DNA of 64,000 nucleotides from Sphingopyxis sp. Root154 (lineage in GTDB: Bacteria > Pseudomonadota > Alphaproteobacteria > Sphingomonadales > Sphingomonadaceae), in the NCBI RefSeq assembly GCF_001427105.1, contig NZ_LMGI01000003.1, forward strand, positions 102,618 to 166,617. Direction: 5' to 3'. The notes under the pieces were generated by a model, which did no database searches, had not been told where the DNA came from, and saw only the letters and a list, made by a program, of their open reading frames with translations. The first letter of the stretch is position 1; every line of letters begins with the position of its first letter. The position numbers and the translations under genes are program-made. This document shows, one piece after another, positions 51,586 to 59,912 of the stretch.

Positions 51586-53256
51586 ATGACCGATATCGCA
51601 GCGACTGCACCCGCGCACGGCCACGACCATGCGCATGACGACCATGATCACGACACGCCCGGCTTCTTTGTCCGCTGGTTCATGTCGACGAACCACAAGG
51701 ACATCGGCACCCTCTACCTGATCTTCGCGATCATCGCCGGCATCGTCGGCGGTGGGCTGTCGGGCATGATGCGCCTCGAACTCGCCGAACCCGGCGTTCA
51801 GTATCTTTCGGGCTGGGCCAGCGCCCTTGGTGGCGGTGCCGACGAGGTTGCAGGCAAGCATTTCTGGAACGTGATGATCACCGCGCACGGTCTGATCATG
51901 GTGTTCTTCATGGTCATGCCCGCGATGATCGGCGGCTTCGGCAACTGGTTCGTGCCGCTGATGATCGGCGCGCCCGACATGGCGTTCCCGCGCATGAACA
52001 ACGTGTCCTTCTGGCTGACGGCGGTTGCCTTCGTCATGCTCTTCGGCTCGATGTTCGTTCCCGGCGGCAGCGGCAATGGCGCCGGCACCGGCTGGACGGT
52101 CTATGCGCCGCTGTCGACCAGCGGTTCGGTCGGACCCGCGGTCGACATGGCGATCTTCTCGCTCCACCTTGCGGGCGCGGCGTCGATCCTTGGTGCGATC
52201 AACTTCATCACCACCATCTTCAACATGCGCGCGCCGGGCATGACGCTGCACAAGATGCCGCTGTTCGTGTGGTCGGTGCTCGTCACCGCCTTTCTGCTGC
52301 TGCTCGCGCTGCCGGTTCTCGCCGCGGCGATCACGATGCTGCTGACCGACCGCAACTTCGGCACCACCTTCTATGATGCGGCCGGCGGCGGCGACCCCGT
52401 CCTCTACCAGCATCTCTTCTGGTTCTTCGGCCACCCCGAAGTGTACATCATGATCCTGCCGGGCTTCGGCATGGTCAGCCAGATCATCTCGACCTTTAGC
52501 AAGAAGCCCGTGTTCGGCTATCTCGGCATGGCGTACGCCATGGTCGCGATCGGCGTCGTCGGCTTCATCGTGTGGGCGCACCACATGTTCACGGTCGGTA
52601 TGAGCGTGAACCTCAAGATGTACTTCACCGCCGCGACGATGGTCATCGCGGTTCCGACGGGCATCAAGATCTTCAGCTGGATCGCTACCATGTGGGGCGG
52701 CACGCTGAGCTTCAAGACGCCGATGATGTGGTCGCTCGGCTTCATCTTCATGTTCACCGTCGGCGGTGTGACCGGCGTCGTGCTCGCCAACGGCGGCGTC
52801 GACACCAATCTGCACGACACTTACTATGTCGTTGCGCACTTCCACTATGTGCTGTCGCTGGGCGCGGTCTTCTCGCTCTTCGCCGGCTTCTATTACTGGT
52901 TCCCGAAGATGTCGGGCCGGATGTACAACGAGGCGCTTGGCCAGCTGCACTTCTGGGTCTTCTTCATCGGCGTGAACGTCATGTTCTTCCCCCAGCACTT
53001 CCTGGGCCAGCAGGGCATGCCGCGCCGTTACCCCGACTATGCGGAAGCCTATGCCTATTGGCATCACATCTCGTCGCTCGGCTATGTGATCATGGGCGTC
53101 GGCATGCTCTTCTTCTTCCTGAACATCGGCTACTCGCTGTTCGCGGGCAAGAAGGCCGCCGACAATCCGTGGGGCGAAGGCGCGACGACGCTCGAATGGA
53201 CGCTCTCGAGCCCGCCGCCGTTCCACCAGTTCAACGAACTGCCGCGTATCGCCTGA
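51586..53256 (+). CDS. ctaD: Cytochrome c oxidase subunit I
   Basis: The 556-residue catalytic subunit with twelve membrane helices, two hemes and CuB. The opening [13 protein letters not shown], the CuB/Tyr segment [26 protein letters not shown] and the heme-ligand region [17 protein letters not shown] are all present. The extreme N-terminus is His/Asp-rich ([13 protein letters not shown]). AAGGGG lies nine bases upstream of the ATG. It follows ctaC in the same operon. Confidence 0.98.
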   Translation: MTDIAATAPAHGHDHAHDDHDHDTPGFFVRWFMSTNHKDIGTLYLIFAIIAGIVGGGLSGMMRLELAEPGVQYLSGWASALGGGADEVAGKHFWNVMITAHGLIMVFFMVMPAMIGGFGNWFVPLMIGAPDMAFPRMNNVSFWLTAVAFVMLFGSMFVPGGSGNGAGTGWTVYAPLSTSGSVGPAVDMAIFSLHLAGAASILGAINFITTIFNMRAPGMTLHKMPLFVWSVLVTAFLLLLALPVLAAAITMLLTDRNFGTTFYDAAGGGDPVLYQHLFWFFGHPEVYIMILPGFGMVSQIISTFSKKPVFGYLGMAYAMVAIGVVGFIVWAHHMFTVGMSVNLKMYFTAATMVIAVPTGIKIFSWIATMWGGTLSFKTPMMWSLGFIFMFTVGGVTGVVLANGGVDTNLHDTYYVVAHFHYVLSLGAVFSLFAGFYYWFPKMSGRMYNEALGQLHFWVFFIGVNVMFFPQHFLGQQGMPRRYPDYAEAYAYWHHISSLGYVIMGVGMLFFFLNIGYSLFAGKKAADNPWGEGATTLEWTLSSPPPFHQFNELPRIA

Positions 53257-53316
53257 TTTGTGTCGCCTCCTGTCGTTCGACGGCAGGGGGCCCGCAAACA
53301 ACAGGCCGGAGTAAAC

Positions 53317-54228
53317 ATGGCGCAGAGCCTGACCCACGGCGAAACGGCACTACCCGCCGACTGGCGCGACCTGTTCGCGCTGACGAAGCCGCGCGTCATG
53401 TCGCTGGTGGTGTTCACCGCGCTGTGCGGCCTGCTCGCGGCGCCGGGCCATGTGCCGCCGGTGCTCGCATTCTCCTCGATCCTCGCGATCGCGCTTGGGG
53501 CAGGGGCATCGGGCGCGCTCAATCAATGGTATGAAGCCGGACTCGACGCCAAGATGAAGCGGACAGCGGGCCGGCCGCTTCCCGCCGGGCGCCTTGACCC
53601 GCAGACTGCGCTGCAGTTCGGCGTCGGCCTCGCGGCCTTTTCGCTGTTCCTGATGCTGTTCGCATCGAACTGGCAGGCGACGCTGCTGCTCGCCGCCTCG
53701 ATCCTCTTCTACGTCTTCGTCTACACGATGTGGCTGAAGCCGCGGACGCCGCAGAATATTGTCATCGGCGGTGCTGCCGGCGCCTTTCCGCCGCTGATCG
53801 GCTGGGTTGCGGCGACGGGTTCGATCGCGCCGCTGCCGGTGATGCTGTTCCTGCTGATCTTCCTGTGGACGCCGCCGCATTTCTGGGCGCTCGCGCTGTT
53901 CATGCGCTCGGATTATGCCGCCGCGGGCATTCCGATGATGCCGGTCGTCGCGGGCGAGAAATCGACGCGGCGCCAGATTCTCTTCTACGCCGTCATCATG
54001 GCGATCGGTGCCATTGCACCGTGGCCGCTCGGCTACACCGGCGCGCTTTATGGCTGGACCGCGGCGATCCTGTCGGCGCTGTTCGTTGCGCTGTCGGTCC
54101 AGGTCGGCACGCGCACGACGGGCGAGGGCGATATGATGCAACCCGAAAAGCGCCTGTTTGCCTATTCGATCGCCTATCTTTTCATTCTGTTCGGCGCTGT
54201 CGTCGCCGACCATTGGTGGCCGCTATGA
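53317..54228 (+). CDS. ctaB: Protoheme IX farnesyltransferase (heme o synthase)
   Basis: CtaB adds a farnesyl chain to heme b to make heme o for the oxidase. The 303-residue membrane protein has about nine helices and the two substrate motifs: [19 protein letters not shown] near residue 68 and the later YxxxK-like [16 protein letters not shown] segment. ATG 53317 is preferred because GGAG lies just upstream. Its stop overlaps the coxF-like start (ATGA). Confidence 0.96.
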   Translation: MAQSLTHGETALPADWRDLFALTKPRVMSLVVFTALCGLLAAPGHVPPVLAFSSILAIALGAGASGALNQWYEAGLDAKMKRTAGRPLPAGRLDPQTALQFGVGLAAFSLFLMLFASNWQATLLLAASILFYVFVYTMWLKPRTPQNIVIGGAAGAFPPLIGWVAATGSIAPLPVMLFLLIFLWTPPHFWALALFMRSDYAAAGIPMMPVVAGEKSTRRQILFYAVIMAIGAIAPWPLGYTGALYGWTAAILSALFVALSVQVGTRTTGEGDMMQPEKRLFAYSIAYLFILFGAVVADHWWPL

Positions 54229-54374
54229 CCGACGAAACCCCGAACGAACCGTTTGACGAGGCCGAATACCGCCGCCGTCAGCGCAGCCGCGCAAACATGA
54301 TGGCGTGGATGCTCGGCGGGCTCGCGATCCTGTTCTTCTTCATCACCATCGCAAAGATGCAGATTTTCTCATGA
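54225..54374 (+). CDS. CoxF-like small oxidase-assembly protein
   Basis: A 49-residue protein with an acidic/basic N-terminus ([20 protein letters not shown]) and one membrane helix ([20 protein letters not shown]). It lies exactly between ctaB and ctaG with four-base overlaps on both sides, the position of the CoxF-like open frame in other alphaproteobacterial oxidase operons. Its function is not established. Confidence 0.8.
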   Translation: MTDETPNEPFDEAEYRRRQRSRANMMAWMLGGLAILFFFITIAKMQIFS

Positions 54375-54946
54375 GGGCCTTTCCGGTCATTGGGCACCTG
54401 TCCCCGAACGCGAAGACCGCAAGCCTGGCAGCGTTGATGGCGCTCGCGATGACCGGTCTCGGGTTCGCGGCGGTGCCGCTCTACGATCTCTTCTGCCGCG
54501 TCACAGGGTTCGGCGGCACGACCCAGCGTTACGACCCGGTCGCCGCGGCGGCGGAGCCCGAAATATTGAGCCAGACGGTCTCGGTCCGCTTCGACGCCAA
54601 TGTCTCGCCGAACCTGCCGTGGAAATTCTATCCCGAGCATCCGACCGATACGGTCAGCATCGGCGCGCGCGACATGGCGATCTTTATTGCCGAGAATAAT
54701 TCGGCACACCCCGTCGTCGGGACCGCCAGCTTCAACGTCACGCCCGATCAGGCGGGCAAATATTTTACCAAGATCCAGTGCTTCTGCTTCACCCAGCAAC
54801 GGCTGGAGCCGGGGCAGCAGATGCGCATGCCGGTGTTGTTCTTCGTCGATCCGAAGATCATGGACGACCCCGACGCGCGCGACGTGCAGGAAATCACCCT
54901 CAGCTACACCTTCCACCCTGTAGACGAGGGTAAAAAGGCGAGCTAA
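54371..54946 (+). CDS. ctaG: Cytochrome c oxidase assembly protein (Cox11 type)
   Basis: Cox11/CtaG delivers copper to CuB of subunit I. The 191-residue protein has an N-terminal membrane helix (AALMALAMTGLGFAAVPLYD), a periplasmic immunoglobulin-like domain, and the copper motif IQCFCFTQQ. The C-terminus TLSYTFHPVD is standard. It starts in an ATGA overlap with the coxF-like gene. ctaE follows. Confidence 0.96.
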   Translation: MRAFPVIGHLSPNAKTASLAALMALAMTGLGFAAVPLYDLFCRVTGFGGTTQRYDPVAAAAEPEILSQTVSVRFDANVSPNLPWKFYPEHPTDTVSIGARDMAIFIAENNSAHPVVGTASFNVTPDQAGKYFTKIQCFCFTQQRLEPGQQMRMPVLFFVDPKIMDDPDARDVQEITLSYTFHPVDEGKKAS

Positions 54947-55026
54947 GGCCGCGAACAAGAGTCTAACAAGACCGGCAGATGATGGGGAATCATCATGCTG
55001 GGGCTGCTAAAAACGGGAAACACGCC

Positions 55027-55902
55027 ATGTCCGGTGCGAAACATCATGACTACCACCTCGTAAATCCCAGCGTCTGGCCGCTCATCGGCTCGGTCGCTGC
55101 ACTCGTGATGTTCTTCGGGCTCGTCATGGCTATGCACGCCGACTATTTCGGCGGCATCGGCAAATGGGTCCTCGGCCTCGGTTTCATGGGCGTGATCGCG
55201 ACCTTCTTCAGCTGGTGGTCGGACGTCATCAACGAAGCGCACGCCGGCGACCATACCCCGGTCGTCCAGCTGCACCTGCGCTATGGCATGATCCTGTTCA
55301 TCGCGTCCGAGGTCATGTTTTTCGTCGGCTGGTTCTGGGCGTGGTTCGACTTCTCGCTCTTCCCGGTGCCGATCGAATATGCCGAAGGCGCGGTCACCTC
55401 GCTGTTTGGCCAGGACGGTGCGGCGGCGATGACCATGTGGCCGCCGAAGGGCATCGAAGTCATCGATCCCTTCTCGCTGCCCTTGCTCAACACGCTGATC
55501 CTGCTCTGCTCGGGCACGACGATCACCTGGGCGCACCACGCGCTGATCCACGGCGACCGCGAGGGTCTCAAGAAGGGCCTGTGGCTGACGATCATCCTCG
55601 GCGCGGTCTTCTCGTCGATCCAGGCTTATGAATATATGCACGCGCCGTGGGGCTTCGGTCAGAGCAACTATAGCTCGGCCTTCTACATGGCGACCGGCTT
55701 CCACGGATTCCACGTGCTCGTCGGCACGATCTTCCTGATCGTCTGCCTCGTCCGCACCTACAAGGGCCACTTCACCCCGACGCAGCATTTCGGTTTCGAA
55801 GCCGCCGCCTGGTACTGGCACTTCGTCGACGTCGTGTGGCTGTTCCTCTTCATCATCGTCTATGTCTGGGGCGGCTGGGGCGCGCCGATCGCCGCGCACT
55901 AA
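55027..55902 (+). CDS. ctaE: Cytochrome c oxidase subunit III
   Basis: A 291-residue subunit with seven membrane helices. It has HDYHLVNPSVWPLIGSVAA at the start, SEVMFFVGWFWAWF, HHALIHGDREGLKKGLW and the end HFVDVVWLFLFIIVYVWGG. It helps keep subunit I active. ATG 55027 is the family-typical start; ATG 54979 would add 16 residues. It lies 80 bases after ctaG, a longer gap than elsewhere in the operon. Confidence 0.95.
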   Translation: MSGAKHHDYHLVNPSVWPLIGSVAALVMFFGLVMAMHADYFGGIGKWVLGLGFMGVIATFFSWWSDVINEAHAGDHTPVVQLHLRYGMILFIASEVMFFVGWFWAWFDFSLFPVPIEYAEGAVTSLFGQDGAAAMTMWPPKGIEVIDPFSLPLLNTLILLCSGTTITWAHHALIHGDREGLKKGLWLTIILGAVFSSIQAYEYMHAPWGFGQSNYSSAFYMATGFHGFHVLVGTIFLIVCLVRTYKGHFTPTQHFGFEAAAWYWHFVDVVWLFLFIIVYVWGGWGAPIAAH

Positions 55903-55903
55903 A

Positions 55904-56296
55904 TTGCCGGCTGGCGATCACTTTCAAAAGGGGCAGCCGCCGGTCTGGCGCGCTGCCCTTTTTGGTCTCTGCCCCGAATGCGGCGCAAAGACGCTGTTCG
56001 ACGGGCCGGTGAAATTCCGCGCGAAATGCGAAAGCTGCGGCCTCGATTATGGCCGCTATAATGTCGGCGACGGCCCCGCGGCGTTCCTGACATTGATCAT
56101 CGGCGCGCTGCTGATCGCGATCGCGCTAACGCTCGATGCCATGGTACGGCCGCCTTTGTGGGTGCATATCATCCTGTGGGTGCCGCTCACCGCCGCCGCG
56201 GTCATCTATGGCCTGCGCGTCGGCAAGGGCGCCTTACTGGCGAGCGAGCATCAGCGTCAGGCAGCCGAGGGCCGTAAGGTGGACAAGAATGACTGA
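55904..56296 (+). CDS. DUF983 zinc-ribbon membrane protein
   Basis: A protein of about 130 residues. A zinc-ribbon-like part (LCPECGAKTLFDG, then KCESCGLDYGRY) is followed by two membrane helices. The family is common beside oxidase genes; its role is unknown. The only reasonable start is the TTG at 55904, two bases after the ctaE stop. A terminator-like hairpin lies in codons about 6-20 of this frame, ahead of the zinc site. The stop overlaps surf1 by eight bases. Confidence 0.8.
   Translation: MPAGDHFQKGQPPVWRAALFGLCPECGAKTLFDGPVKFRAKCESCGLDYGRYNVGDGPAAFLTLIIGALLIAIALTLDAMVRPPLWVHIILWVPLTAAAVIYGLRVGKGALLASEHQRQAAEGRKVDKND
55926..55965 (+). terminator. Terminator-like hairpin inside the DUF983 start region
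   Basis: AAAAGGGGCAGC (from about 55927) can pair with GCTGCCCTTTTT (from about 55952), giving a 7-bp GC stem flanked by A/T pairs and a T-run. It lies 25-60 bases past the ctaE stop but within the next coding frame, so it could end or attenuate the ctaC-ctaE transcript. Confidence 0.5.
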
Positions 56297-56933
56297 ACCC
56301 GTCGAACAGCCCGTGCGGCGCTGGCCGCTGATCCCGACCTTGCTCGTGCTCGTCGCGGTCGCGGTGATGATCGCGCTCGGCGTCTGGCAACTCCAGCGCA
56401 AGAGCGAGAAGGAAGCGTTGATCGCGCTCTACCAGCGCAATGTAGCGATGTCCTCGATGGTCGCTTATCCCGAGCTGCCGCCCGTTCCCGATGCTTTCCT
56501 CTATCGCAAGAGCAGCGTCGTCTGCCTCGAACCCGTGCGCTGGGACCCGCGTAGCGGCACCGACATCAAGGGCAAGTCGGGCATTCGGATGATCGCCGAT
56601 TGCCGCACCGGCGCCGAAGGGCCGGGCGTGCTCGTCGATGTCGGGATCGGTGACAATTTCACGCCGCCCAAATGGACCGGCGGAACGGTGCAGGGGACGA
56701 TCGTTCCCGGACCCGGGCAGCCGACGGTGATGGAGCGCGCGATGGGCAAGGCGGTGCCCGCGCGCGCGATGCTGATCGCCGATCAACCGGTCGCGGGATT
56801 GCGGGCCAGCGCGGTGCCATCGGCCGACGATACGCCGAACAATCACCTTGCCTATGCCTTCCAATGGTTCTTCTTCGCGATCGTTGCGCTGATTATCTAC
56901 ATACTCGCGGTCCGCCGCCGCTTGCAGCCGTGA
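56289..56933 (+). CDS. SURF1-family oxidase assembly protein
   Basis: A 214-residue protein with the two end helices of the SURF1 family (IPTLLVLVAVAVMIALGVWQ and AYAFQWFFFAIVALIIYILA) and a periplasmic domain between (VLVDVGIGDNF). It aids heme insertion into subunit I. Its ATG overlaps the DUF983 stop by eight bases. Cysteines in VVCLEPVRW and ADCRTGAE may form a disulfide, not a classic feature of the family. Confidence 0.93.
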   Translation: MTEPVEQPVRRWPLIPTLLVLVAVAVMIALGVWQLQRKSEKEALIALYQRNVAMSSMVAYPELPPVPDAFLYRKSSVVCLEPVRWDPRSGTDIKGKSGIRMIADCRTGAEGPGVLVDVGIGDNFTPPKWTGGTVQGTIVPGPGQPTVMERAMGKAVPARAMLIADQPVAGLRASAVPSADDTPNNHLAYAFQWFFFAIVALIIYILAVRRRLQP

Positions 56934-56959
56934 CGGCGCGCCGCTAGGCGCATTTCGTC

Positions 56960-58357
56960 ATGGACTATATCAGCACCCGCGGCTCTGCGCCGACCCTCGA
57001 CTTTCGTGCCGCGACGCTTGCCGGCCTTGCCAGCGACGGCGGGCTTTATGTGCCGGCGAAATGGCCGCAGATGTCAGCGGACGAAATCCGCGCGCTCGCG
57101 GGTCTCGACTATGCCGAAACCGCGGTGCGCGTGATGCGGCCCTTTGTCGAGGGCGTGCTGACCGAAGACGAACTGCGCGGGCTTTGCCGCGCCGCCTACG
57201 GCCGCTTCAGCCACGATGCGGTAACCCCGATGGTCCAGCTCGACCATCGTCACTGGCTGCTCGAACTGTTCCACGGCCCGACGCTCGCGTTCAAGGACGT
57301 CGCGCTGCAACTGCTCGGCCAGCTGTTCGAAAAATTCCTCGCCGGTGGCGATACGGATATCACGATCGTCGGCGCGACCTCGGGCGATACCGGATCGGCG
57401 GCGATCGAGGCGGTTGCAGGGCGCGAGCACATCCAGATCTTCATGCTCCATCCCGAGGGCCGCGTCAGCGACGTCCAGCGGCGCCAGATGACGACGGTCC
57501 TCGCCCCCAACGTCCACAATATCGCGATCGACGGCAGCTTCGACGATGCGCAGGCGATGGTGAAGCGGCTGTTCGGCGACGAAGAGGCGCGCAGCCAGGT
57601 CACGCTGTCGGCGGTGAACAGCATCAACTGGGCGCGGCTGATGGCGCAGGTCGTCTATTATTTCTACGCCGCGGTCCGCCTCGGCGGTCCCGACCGTCCG
57701 GTCGCGTTCAGCGTCCCGACGGGTAATTTCGGCGATGTCTTCGCGGGCTATGTCGCGGCGCAGATGGGGCTGCCGATCGCAAAGCTCGTCGTCGCGACGA
57801 ACGTCAACGACATCCTCCACCGCGCGCTGACCCGCGGCGACTATAGCGCGGGCACGGTGACCGCGACCGCGACTCCCAGCATGGACATCCAGGTCAGCAG
57901 CAATTTCGAACGGCTGCTGTTCGACCTTGCGGGACGCGATGGCGCGGCGATCACCGCGATGATGGGCGAGTTCGACACGAACCGCGCGATGACGATCCCC
58001 GCCGACATGCTCGCGGGCGCGCGCGGACTGTTTTCGAGTGCAAGCATCGACGGCGATGCGATGGCGCTCGCGCTGCGCTGGGCGCAGGAACATGGCGGGC
58101 AGATCATCGATCCGCACAGCGCGGTCGGTCTCGCCGCCGCGCGCGCGCTCGAGATCGATGCCGATATTCCGGTCGTCACGCTTGCGACCGCGCATCCGGC
58201 AAAGTTCCGTGAAGCCGTCGAGCGCGCCACCGGCGTGCGCCCGCCGCTCCCCGCGCGGCTCGGCAATCTGTTCGACCGCGAGGAACGCTATACGCGCCTG
58301 CCGGGCGACTATGACGCGGTGAAGGGCTTTGTCCTCGCGGAAGCGGCGCGTGGCTGA
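56960..58357 (+). CDS. thrC: Threonine synthase
   Basis: ThrC converts O-phosphohomoserine to threonine with PLP. The 465-residue enzyme begins MDYISTRGSAPTLDFRAATL, has the PLP lysine in HGPTLAFKDVALQLL, VGATSGDTGSAAIEA and SVPTGNFGDVFAGY. Length matches the proteobacterial class. It follows surf1 by 26 bases; linkage of thrC to oxidase genes is common in alphaproteobacteria. The methyltransferase overlaps its stop. Confidence 0.97.
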   Translation: MDYISTRGSAPTLDFRAATLAGLASDGGLYVPAKWPQMSADEIRALAGLDYAETAVRVMRPFVEGVLTEDELRGLCRAAYGRFSHDAVTPMVQLDHRHWLLELFHGPTLAFKDVALQLLGQLFEKFLAGGDTDITIVGATSGDTGSAAIEAVAGREHIQIFMLHPEGRVSDVQRRQMTTVLAPNVHNIAIDGSFDDAQAMVKRLFGDEEARSQVTLSAVNSINWARLMAQVVYYFYAAVRLGGPDRPVAFSVPTGNFGDVFAGYVAAQMGLPIAKLVVATNVNDILHRALTRGDYSAGTVTATATPSMDIQVSSNFERLLFDLAGRDGAAITAMMGEFDTNRAMTIPADMLAGARGLFSSASIDGDAMALALRWAQEHGGQIIDPHSAVGLAAARALEIDADIPVVTLATAHPAKFREAVERATGVRPPLPARLGNLFDREERYTRLPGDYDAVKGFVLAEAARG

Positions 58358-59240
58358 TCTTCTGCCCCTCGTCACGCTCGTCGGTGAGGCGTGGGACGAT
58401 TATGGGCTCGTCGACAGCGGCAATGGGCGCAAGCTCGAACGCTATGGCCGGTATCGCTTCATCCGCCCCGAACCGCAGGCGATGTGGGCGCCTGCGCTGC
58501 CTGCCAGCGAATGGGACGCCGCCGATGGCGAGTTTGTCCCGGCATCCGACGACGATGGCGGCGGCCGCTGGTATTATAACAAGCCCGTGCCCGCCGAAGG
58601 CTGGCCGCTCGCATGGCGCGAAACGCGCTTCACCGCGCAGTGCACGCCCTTTCGCCACCTCGGCTTTTTCCCCGACATGGCGCCGGTGTGGGACTGGCTG
58701 CGCGACCGCGTCGCCGACAAGCCCGACCCCGCTTTCCTGAACCTGTTCGGCTATACCGGCGTCGGCAGTCAGGCACTCGCCGCCGCGGGCGCGTCGGTCA
58801 CGCACGTCGATGCGTCGAAAAAGTCGGTCGGACAGGCGCGCGAGAACGCCGAACTAGCGGAAATGGCCGACAAGCCGGTGCGCTGGATCGTCGACGACGC
58901 GGGCAAGTTCACCGCGCGCGAAGTGCGGCGCGAACGGCGCTACGATGCGATCCTGCTCGATCCGCCGAAGTTCGGCCGCGGCCCCGGGGGCGAGCGCTGG
59001 CAGATCGAGGAGGGGCTTGCTCCGTTGCTCGCCGATTGCCGCCAGCTGCTCGACGAAGACAGCCGTGCGCTGTTCCTGACCGTCTATGCGGTGCGCATGT
59101 CGGCGCTCGCGATCGGCGAGTTGCTGGCGCAGCTTTTCGCCGACCTGCCCGGCAAGGTCGAGTGCGGCGAACTCGCGGTGCGCGAAGAGGCGCGGGGATT
59201 GCTGCTTCCCACCGCGATTTTCGCACGCTGGAGCCGTTAA
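58350..59240 (+). CDS. SAM-dependent methyltransferase, RlmI/RlmL-like
   Basis: A protein of about 296 residues. The C-terminal Rossmann domain has LNLFGYTGVGSQALAAAGA, VTHVDASKKSVGQARENAEL, and the catalytic DAILLDPPKFGRGP, matching 23S rRNA m5C or m2G methyltransferases of the RlmI/YccW group. The N-terminus (to about residue 100) is shorter than E. coli RlmI, with no PUA domain visible, so the target may differ. GTG 58350 is preferred: GGAAG lies six bases upstream. It overlaps the thrC stop. Confidence 0.85.
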   Translation: MADLLPLVTLVGEAWDDYGLVDSGNGRKLERYGRYRFIRPEPQAMWAPALPASEWDAADGEFVPASDDDGGGRWYYNKPVPAEGWPLAWRETRFTAQCTPFRHLGFFPDMAPVWDWLRDRVADKPDPAFLNLFGYTGVGSQALAAAGASVTHVDASKKSVGQARENAELAEMADKPVRWIVDDAGKFTAREVRRERRYDAILLDPPKFGRGPGGERWQIEEGLAPLLADCRQLLDEDSRALFLTVYAVRMSALAIGELLAQLFADLPGKVECGELAVREEARGLLLPTAIFARWSR

Positions 59241-59260
59241 GGAAACCTTCCGGTCAACGG

Positions 59261-59596
59261 TCAGTTTCCGCTGCCAGCGGGCGGCGGAATAGGTACGCCT
59301 CGCGAGCTTTGCGAAAGGCCGTTCGTCCAGTCCTGTGCGCCGCGTGAAGCCTGATCCCACTCGCCGTTCGTGCGGCAGATGCGATTCTTGCGGGCCAGTG
59401 AGCCGGTCTGCTCGCTTGTTCGACAGACAATATATTTGCGGTCCTTGCGATCGAGCTTGGCGTTGTGGGCGCGAATTTCGTTCATAGACATCGCGCGCGG
59501 ATCGATCTGCGGCAGCGCTGCATCCGCCTGTGCCATCGCGCCAGACGGAAGCGCTATCAGCACTAATGGCATGCAATATAATGTGACCGATTTCAT
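59261..59596 (-). CDS. Small exported protein with two-Cys motif
   Basis: A 111-residue protein with a signal peptide (VTLYCMPLVLIALPSGAMAQ) and a conserved-looking pair of cysteines in YIVCRTSEQTGSLARKNRIC followed by RTNGEWDQA. Similar short secreted proteins are, to my knowledge, widespread in sphingomonads, without a known function. The likely start is ATG 59596. It is convergent with the methyltransferase. Confidence 0.7.
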   Translation of the reverse strand: MKSVTLYCMPLVLIALPSGAMAQADAALPQIDPRAMSMNEIRAHNAKLDRKDRKYIVCRTSEQTGSLARKNRICRTNGEWDQASRGAQDWTNGLSQSSRGVPIPPPAGSGN

Positions 59597-59826
59597 CTGC
59601 GCCTCCCTCAACAGACGGCGAGATACCATCTCGCTTCTGACAGGAGGCGTAAACCTAGCAAATTGCGGTGTCAAACCACGCATCCTCTAAGGGCCGAACG
59701 CGGACCTGGTGGTTGACGTCAGCGCTCGCTGGCTACGCGCAATAAAGCTACACAAGAGCGCCTCTGCCGCATGTATTTTTGCTCGAATACGTAGTCATCT
59801 GGGACGAAAGTATCATACCGGGCGGA
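59597..59826. other. Gap upstream of the TonB receptor gene
   Basis: With the promoter and operator region that follows (to 59912) this gap is 316 bases long. I see no gene in 59597-59826; the minus-strand part must hold the promoter of the small exported protein. GCGTTGACGTC-like words occur but no clear site. Confidence 0.5.
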
Positions 59827-59855
59827 TTGACAAAGGGAACGTTATCATTTAGGTG
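59827..59855 (+). promoter_or_regulatory. Promoter of the TonB receptor gene
   Basis: A consensus -35 TTGACA (59827-59832), 17 bases and a weak -10 TAGGTG (59850-59855). It overlaps the palindromic operator, which would allow repression. Confidence 0.6.
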
Positions 59856-59864
59856 AACGTTCAC
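59836..59864. promoter_or_regulatory. LacI-type operator and a second half site
   Basis: GTGAACGTTCAC (59853-59864) is a perfect 12-base palindrome with a central CG, as in LacI/GalR-family operators. A related AACGTT lies at 59838-59843, 18 bases upstream of the AACGTT of the palindrome. It sits over the -10 element and about 50 bases before the start. Confidence 0.65.
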
Positions 59865-59912
59865 ATTAGATAACTGCCGCCGAACAGAGCGGTGTAAATG
59901 GGGAGGATAGGG

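Noticed and set aside
50320..53337. A 1005-codon minus-strand frame across ctaC and ctaD
   Set aside because: Low-complexity His/Arg/Asp-rich translation, a shadow of two definite oxidase genes.
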